Assembly: GCA_017440375.1 (NCBI GenBank) | Contig: JAFSHK010000049.1 | Location: 1-33,329, forward strand | Origin: Lachnospiraceae bacterium | Lineage (GTDB): Bacteria > Bacillota > Clostridia > Lachnospirales > Lachnospiraceae | DNA length: 33,329 bases | Direction: 5' to 3' | In this document: positions 32,323 to 33,329 of the stretch, one piece after another | How the letters are laid out: every line of letters starts with the position of its first letter | How positions within the stretch are numbered: position 1 is the first letter of the stretch | Position numbers and translations under genes: made by a program | The notes under the pieces: model-generated | What the model saw: the letters and a program-made list of their open reading frames with translations, nothing else | Databases searched by the model: none | What the model was told of the DNA's origin: nothing

Positions 32323-33329
32323 ATGCAAATGAGTCAGTTAACAATCTATCAAGATAATTATACAGATGCGACGGTTATCTCTAACCGTTTTATCGATGAA
32401 TATATGAAGTCTGCAAATGACGCGCAGCTCAAAATCTATCTTTATCTGATTCGTGTGATGAGTGCCAGACTCTCTACCAGTGTGTCAGAAATCGCTGATA
32501 TGTTTAATTATACAGAAAAAGATGTTCTGCGCGCATTAAAATATTGGGAGAAAAACCAATTATTAACATTGGATTATGATGATGCCAAAAATCTTGTCGG
32601 TATTCACTTACGCGACTTGAATGCAGCACCAGCGGCAGAAACTCCTTCTGCATCCTACGTGGCACCGATTTCATTCAAGTTACCGATGCCCGAGAAGGGA
32701 ACACCTGTCATAAAGGAAGCCGTTCCTACAATAGAAACTGTTCCGGAAAAAGAAACCGTCTCCGGACAAGTAGACACAGTGGCAGACCCTTATGCGAAGC
32801 CTGCTTATACTTTGGACGAACTGAAGGCATTCAAATCGGATGAAGCAACCTCCAGACTATTGTTCATTGCAGAACAATATTTAAAGAAAACCTTGAGTCC
32901 TTCTGAAATGAAATCGATTTTCTTTATTTCGGACAAGCTCGGTTTCTCAGAGGATTTAATCGATTATCTGATTCAGTACTGCATTGACCGTGGCAAAAAG
33001 GATTTACGTTATATGGAAAAAGTTGCTATTAACTGGGCACAAGAAGGCATTACAACACCCAAACAAGCAACAAAATATGTACATAAATATGACAAAACCG
33101 TTTATGATATAATGAAAGCACTTGGCAAATCCACTACACCAACACAAACAGAGGTTACTTATATTACTCGTTGGACAAAAGAATTTGCCTTTGAATTTGA
33201 TGTGATTGCCGCTGCCTGCGAGCGCACTGTTCTGGCAACCGACAAGCATCGTTTTGAATATGCCGACAGTATTTTGAGCAATTGGTATAAAGCCGGTGTT
33301 CATCATCGTGGTGATATTCAGGCTTTGGA
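32323..33329 (+). CDS. DnaD/DnaB-type replication initiation protein (3' end outside window)
   Basis: The visible 335 residues start MQMSQLTIYQDNYTDATVIS. A winged-helix-like N-terminal domain (about 20-95, AQLKIYLYLIRVMSARLSTS) is followed by a Pro/Glu-rich linker (about 105-165). A DnaD_DnaB2 domain is at about 185-250 (FIAEQYLKKTLSPSEMKSIF, then YMEKVAINWAQEGI), and a second one runs from about 265 to the edge (EFAFEFDVIAAACERT, YADSILSNWYKAGV). DnaD and DnaB help load the replicative helicase after DnaA opens the origin in Firmicutes. AAGGG lies 6 bases before the ATG; the ATG at 32329 is an alternative. A helicase-loader (dnaI/dnaC-like) gene is often next, beyond the window. Confidence 0.88.
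   Translation, partial: MQMSQLTIYQDNYTDATVISNRFIDEYMKSANDAQLKIYLYLIRVMSARLSTSVSEIADMFNYTEKDVLRALKYWEKNQLLTLDYDDAKNLVGIHLRDLNAAPAAETPSASYVAPISFKLPMPEKGTPVIKEAVPTIETVPEKETVSGQVDTVADPYAKPAYTLDELKAFKSDEATSRLLFIAEQYLKKTLSPSEMKSIFFISDKLGFSEDLIDYLIQYCIDRGKKDLRYMEKVAINWAQEGITTPKQATKYVHKYDKTVYDIMKALGKSTTPTQTEVTYITRWTKEFAFEFDVIAAACERTVLATDKHRFEYADSILSNWYKAGVHHRGDIQAL

Noticed and set aside
1-33329. CRISPR arrays, tRNA or rRNA genes, insertion sequences, prophage
   Set aside because: No spaced repeat arrays, cloverleaf-like genes, transposase motifs or phage structural genes were recognised on either strand.

Overview
The window reads as chromosomal DNA of a low-GC, endospore-forming member of the Clostridia, most likely a Lachnospiraceae. 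The grounds are AT-rich intergenic DNA, strong AGGAGG-type ribosome sites, sporulation regulators (SpoVT, SpoVG), a paired GlgC/GlgD ADP-glucose system, a DnaD-type replication protein and an Opp peptide transporter. I cannot name a genus from sequence alone. I recognise no tRNA, rRNA, CRISPR array, prophage or insertion sequence.

Layout. 1-0.7 kb (minus): an ECF sigma factor and the start of its zinc-finger anti-sigma factor, preceded by an ECF-type promoter that suggests autoregulation. 0.7-7.7 kb (minus): one operon for peptide uptake and hydrolysis, in transcription order oppA, hairpin, oppD, oppF, oppB, oppC, M20D amidohydrolase, terminator. It is driven by a perfect TTGACA-17-TATAAT promoter. 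7.9-9.2 kb: a C39-like papain-fold protein (plus) converging on spoVT (minus). 9.3-12.3 kb (minus) is an accessory patch: a compact HipA-like kinase gene overlapping a gene for a multi-domain DNA-binding partner, a perfect palindrome on their promoter, a doubtful small ORF, and a membrane-anchored class D beta-lactamase-like protein. 12.3-13.9 kb: an N-terminally shortened short-chain dehydrogenase divergent from a TetR regulator, with two related palindromes between them. 13.9-15.9 kb (minus): an ABC-F ATPase. 16.1-19.1 kb (plus): a 989-residue GGDEF/EAL/PAS protein.

19.1-22.9 kb (minus): an alpha/beta hydrolase, a membrane-anchored MurF-like ligase and D-Ala-D-Ala ligase, which look like a cell-wall operon. 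23.0-23.2 kb: a 36-codon gene with a leader able to fold over its start region. 23.3-30.3 kb (minus): glgC, glgD, a possible 42-codon ORF, spoVG, pth and mfd. The spoVG-pth-mfd order resembles the Bacillus spoVG-gcaD-prs-ctc-spoVC-fin-mfd-spoVT neighbourhood, but with glycogen genes upstream and spoVT elsewhere. 30.7-33.3 kb (plus): murC, then a cluster of DnaA boxes partly built into the murC terminator, then a DnaD-family replication gene cut by the window end.

Most likely novelty: (i) the HipA-like kinase plus its HTH/DUF2442-like partner as a split, autoregulated kinase system; (ii) the five-box DnaA cluster in front of the DnaD gene; (iii) the start-sequestering inverted repeat ahead of the 36-aa gene. 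All three are read from sequence and none was tested by search.
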